Position numbers and translations under genes: made by a program. Positions 61,728-64,000 of a stretch of DNA of 64,000 nt are shown in pieces. Source of the stretch: Druceiella hillmani (lineage: Eukaryota; Arthropoda; Insecta; Lepidoptera; Hepialidae); the NCBI GenBank assembly GCA_039881145.1, contig JAYKKI010000004.1, positions 49,647,001 through 49,711,000 of the forward strand, read 5' to 3'. Under the pieces are notes generated by a model that was not told the origin of the DNA, did no database searches, and saw nothing but the letters and a program-made list of their open reading frames with translations. Position 1 is the first letter of the stretch; every line of letters starts with the position of its first letter.

Positions 61728-62331
61728 GTGAGTACTGGTGGTAGTTATTTATTATGTAGTCCATTTGTAAAAATCTATAAAATGTGCTTTATTTGATATC
61801 AATACAAAGTTAAAATCTTAGTGACTTATACTATTATATTTTATCAATTTAATTTCTTTGACAAAACATTCCCTTGTATGATGCAATCAATCATTAATCC
61901 AATCCTCTTCCGACTGAACCGACTTGAACAGTTTTATCAAACCGTTCTTTTGTTGAGAACTTAATGGATTTTGTACTTGTTTGATATATGTAATATCGAA
62001 AACTAAATCTGAGCCACAGGACTTGGAAGTCTGGTCTATAGGGAAGATCTTTTAATATCTTGTGACGCCAGTTTCTGTTAATAGATAGTGTGGTGATGAT
62101 ATTGTAGCTCTATGAGTCTATGCATTGTTATAGTAGGAAAGCATACGAACCCAGAGTTTCAAAAACCAGGAATGTTAGTCTGAAGATTAGATTGTCCTCT
62201 TGTATTTTGAGTATTATATGTGCACTATTGTGACCAATTTTTGGAAAAAGCGACCTATAATATTTTTAATTATATTTTTTTTGCAAAATAAATTACATAT
62301 AATGTCAAAATACACAACATATTGTTTGAAA

Positions 62332-62406
62332 GTATGATAGTATTTGAACATTTTCTTGTATGTAATGGTACGTCACATACAAGGAAGTGTTCGAATATTA
62401 TCATAC
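62332..62406 (+). other. Fully paired 32-bp RNA hairpin candidate
   Basis: The arm 62332-62363, starting GTATGATAGTATTTGAACAT, pairs with 62375-62406 across an 11-nt loop. Four differences from perfect complementarity are all G-U wobbles if the plus strand is transcribed, so the RNA duplex has no mismatch. It lies in the eIF3j transcription unit, downstream of the last exon seen. It could be a small-RNA precursor or a recent fold-back. Confidence 0.55.
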
Positions 62407-62409
62407 ATT

Positions 62410-63870
62410 CATACAGAATTTACACATTAGTGGGTTCCTCTACATATTGCACAAACAACGCTGTCTTACTATGTTCTTCCTTTCCAGCGCCTTCAATCTT
62501 TTCCGATGTATGTTTTCTCACATTCATAGAGTCTTCATGGATGATCTGGTTTTATAGATTTTTTTCAAACACCAAATGTTGATAGTGTTTTCAACCACCA
62601 AATGTTGTTTTCGGGTCTTGAATATCATCCAAGAAATGCCATCAGTCACCCAATGCACAGCGAAGTTCTTTAAACATTGTTCATATTTAATTTCGCTTTC
62701 TTTTATAAAGTTACACACAAGAAATTAGTTGAATAATGTGCAATTTATCATATAAATAGCCTAGTGTTTTTGTCCATTTACCAATTTTTCGTAAAACCAA
62801 TGCACGACAGCATATATATATATTGTAGTCAGTTTTTCTAGCATTTCTGCTGAATGCATGGTGGAAATTAAGACATTTCTTTTTTAGATTGCCAGATCTA
62901 TTAGAGAACATATTTTTTCCTTTGAAATATTGTTTGACCCTTTTTCAGTTTAATTAATTTCAGAAAAAAAAACGGGTATTTTTACCTGTTTTTTTAAATC
63001 ACAGCACAAATTTGAATTTTGGATTCATTCTGTAGTAGTTAATCACAGATATGATGCCAAAAGCGGGAAAAGGCTATACAACAGTTTATAGGTGTTTCCC
63101 GTTATTTTATATTACGTAGCCTGTGTATGTACTTTCGCACGCCATGCCCCAAGTGTGTCATATTTTCTAATTTTTCCTTCATTATACATTTTCAGGTGTA
63201 ATATTTCCCTTCTAGGTACTATATACTCTTACTATCAAAAAATGTTGCTGAATTTGTAAATTTTTTATATAGTTAATCAGTTATATGTTGTATCATTTAC
63301 TTTACTTAACGTATATGTTAGTTAACTCATAACAATAATATTGCCTTAACGTTTGCTTTCAAAGTCTGCATGTCGTATCGTACTAGCGTTGGCATTGCTG
63401 TGATTTGCATTTTTATAGGTTATATTGTTTTGTTGCGCATGAAGTAACGTTAATTACTCATGTTACTTTCAAAATCGGCTGCAAATTCTCAAAATTTTGT
63501 TATTTCTTTAGATAATCAAAAGTATTCTACAAAAGTACTATTTGGTAAAATAAATGAATCTGAGTTATTCCTCAATTGTCAAGCCGGAATTTTATAAGCA
63601 TTTTTGCAAATGTAAATTACTTTTTATGAGATGAAATATCTAATGACTTGTTGATATCTGATTTAATTCATAATTTTTATAAAGTAACTATAAAAATTAG
63701 TTGTTTTACCTTAGTTTGCTTAATTATACTAAATTATGCTAAATTTACTAAATTATGGGAAGAAATATTTTATTAATTTGTAAATTCAACCGTAACGTCA
63801 ACTGTCATAGCTACCTTTATGTAAAGTGAATAACGCTATTTAAAAGTATGTAGCTGTCAAAATAAATGAT
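62410..63870. other. Non-coding stretch at right edge
   Basis: Probably part of the last intron of eIF3j. Minus-strand frames at 62524-62911 (64 and 66 codons) show basic, cysteine-containing sequence but no domain I can name; they may be transposon remnants. Confidence 0.4.
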
Positions 63871-63879
63871 TCATAACAT

Positions 63880-63975
63880 TTATACTATTCGTAAAATAAC
63901 ATGATACAGTATAGGGCTGAATATCTAACACTGGTTTGACTTTTACACAGCCTGTCTGATCCATCTTTAATATTT
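63880..63975 (+). repeat. Dispersed repeat, copy 2
   Basis: This is the second copy of the repeat at 60384-60480, with TATAGGGCTGAATATCTAAC and CTGTCTGATCCATCTTTAAT. It ends close to the window edge. Confidence 0.7.
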
Positions 63976-64000
63976 TCTGTGTCATTGAAGTGCCAAGTTT

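Noticed and set aside
61988..62060. Possible last eIF3j exon after a CCACAG acceptor at about 62018
   Set aside because: The translation (DLEVWSIGKIF, then stop) does not resemble the acidic aromatic tail of eIF3j, so I leave the gene open at the right edge.

Overview
The window is animal nuclear DNA from an insect, most likely a butterfly or moth. It is AT-rich, has spliced GT-AG genes with codon use typical of insects, and carries interspersed repeats I recognise from Lepidoptera (a ~545-bp repeat running from GGGTTCCGTACCTC to a CTCGTACTTG-type tail, and a tail ending CACGCGAAC...GCTAGTA). There is no bacterial-style operon, CRISPR array or tRNA gene that I can see.

Layout. 1-21,080: gene-poor DNA filled with satellites, MITEs and decayed transposons (piggyBac tail, two LINE fragments, PIF/Harbinger remnants nested with a LINE and a Lepidoptera repeat). 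21,085-32,580: the complete gene for translation elongation factor 2 (15 coding exons, 844 codons), whose introns hold one C/D and at least five H/ACA snoRNAs, two of these as within-gene duplicate pairs. 32,667-38,355: a spliced, apparently non-coding snoRNA host gene (UHG/SNHG type) on the same strand, immediately downstream, with four C/D snoRNAs each placed 71-73 nt upstream of a 3' splice site. 38,360-48,200: repeats and unannotated AT-rich DNA, including a piggyBac transposase relic and an inverted-repeat family. 48,264-61,727: the first six coding exons of eIF3 subunit J; its last exon lies beyond the right edge. Its long introns contain a mariner relic, a piggyBac-type MITE and hairpins.

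Functional theme. All three supported host genes serve protein synthesis: eEF2 drives ribosome translocation, eIF3j acts in initiation and recycling, and the intronic snoRNAs guide 2'-O-methylation and pseudouridylation of rRNA. Three of the guide sequences can be matched by eye to conserved 18S and 28S rRNA segments. The most notable object is the ~17-kb EEF2 plus SNHG locus as one snoRNA-rich unit with paired paralogues. The snoRNA calls rest on boxes, stems and compensatory changes read by eye, not on covariance-model searches.
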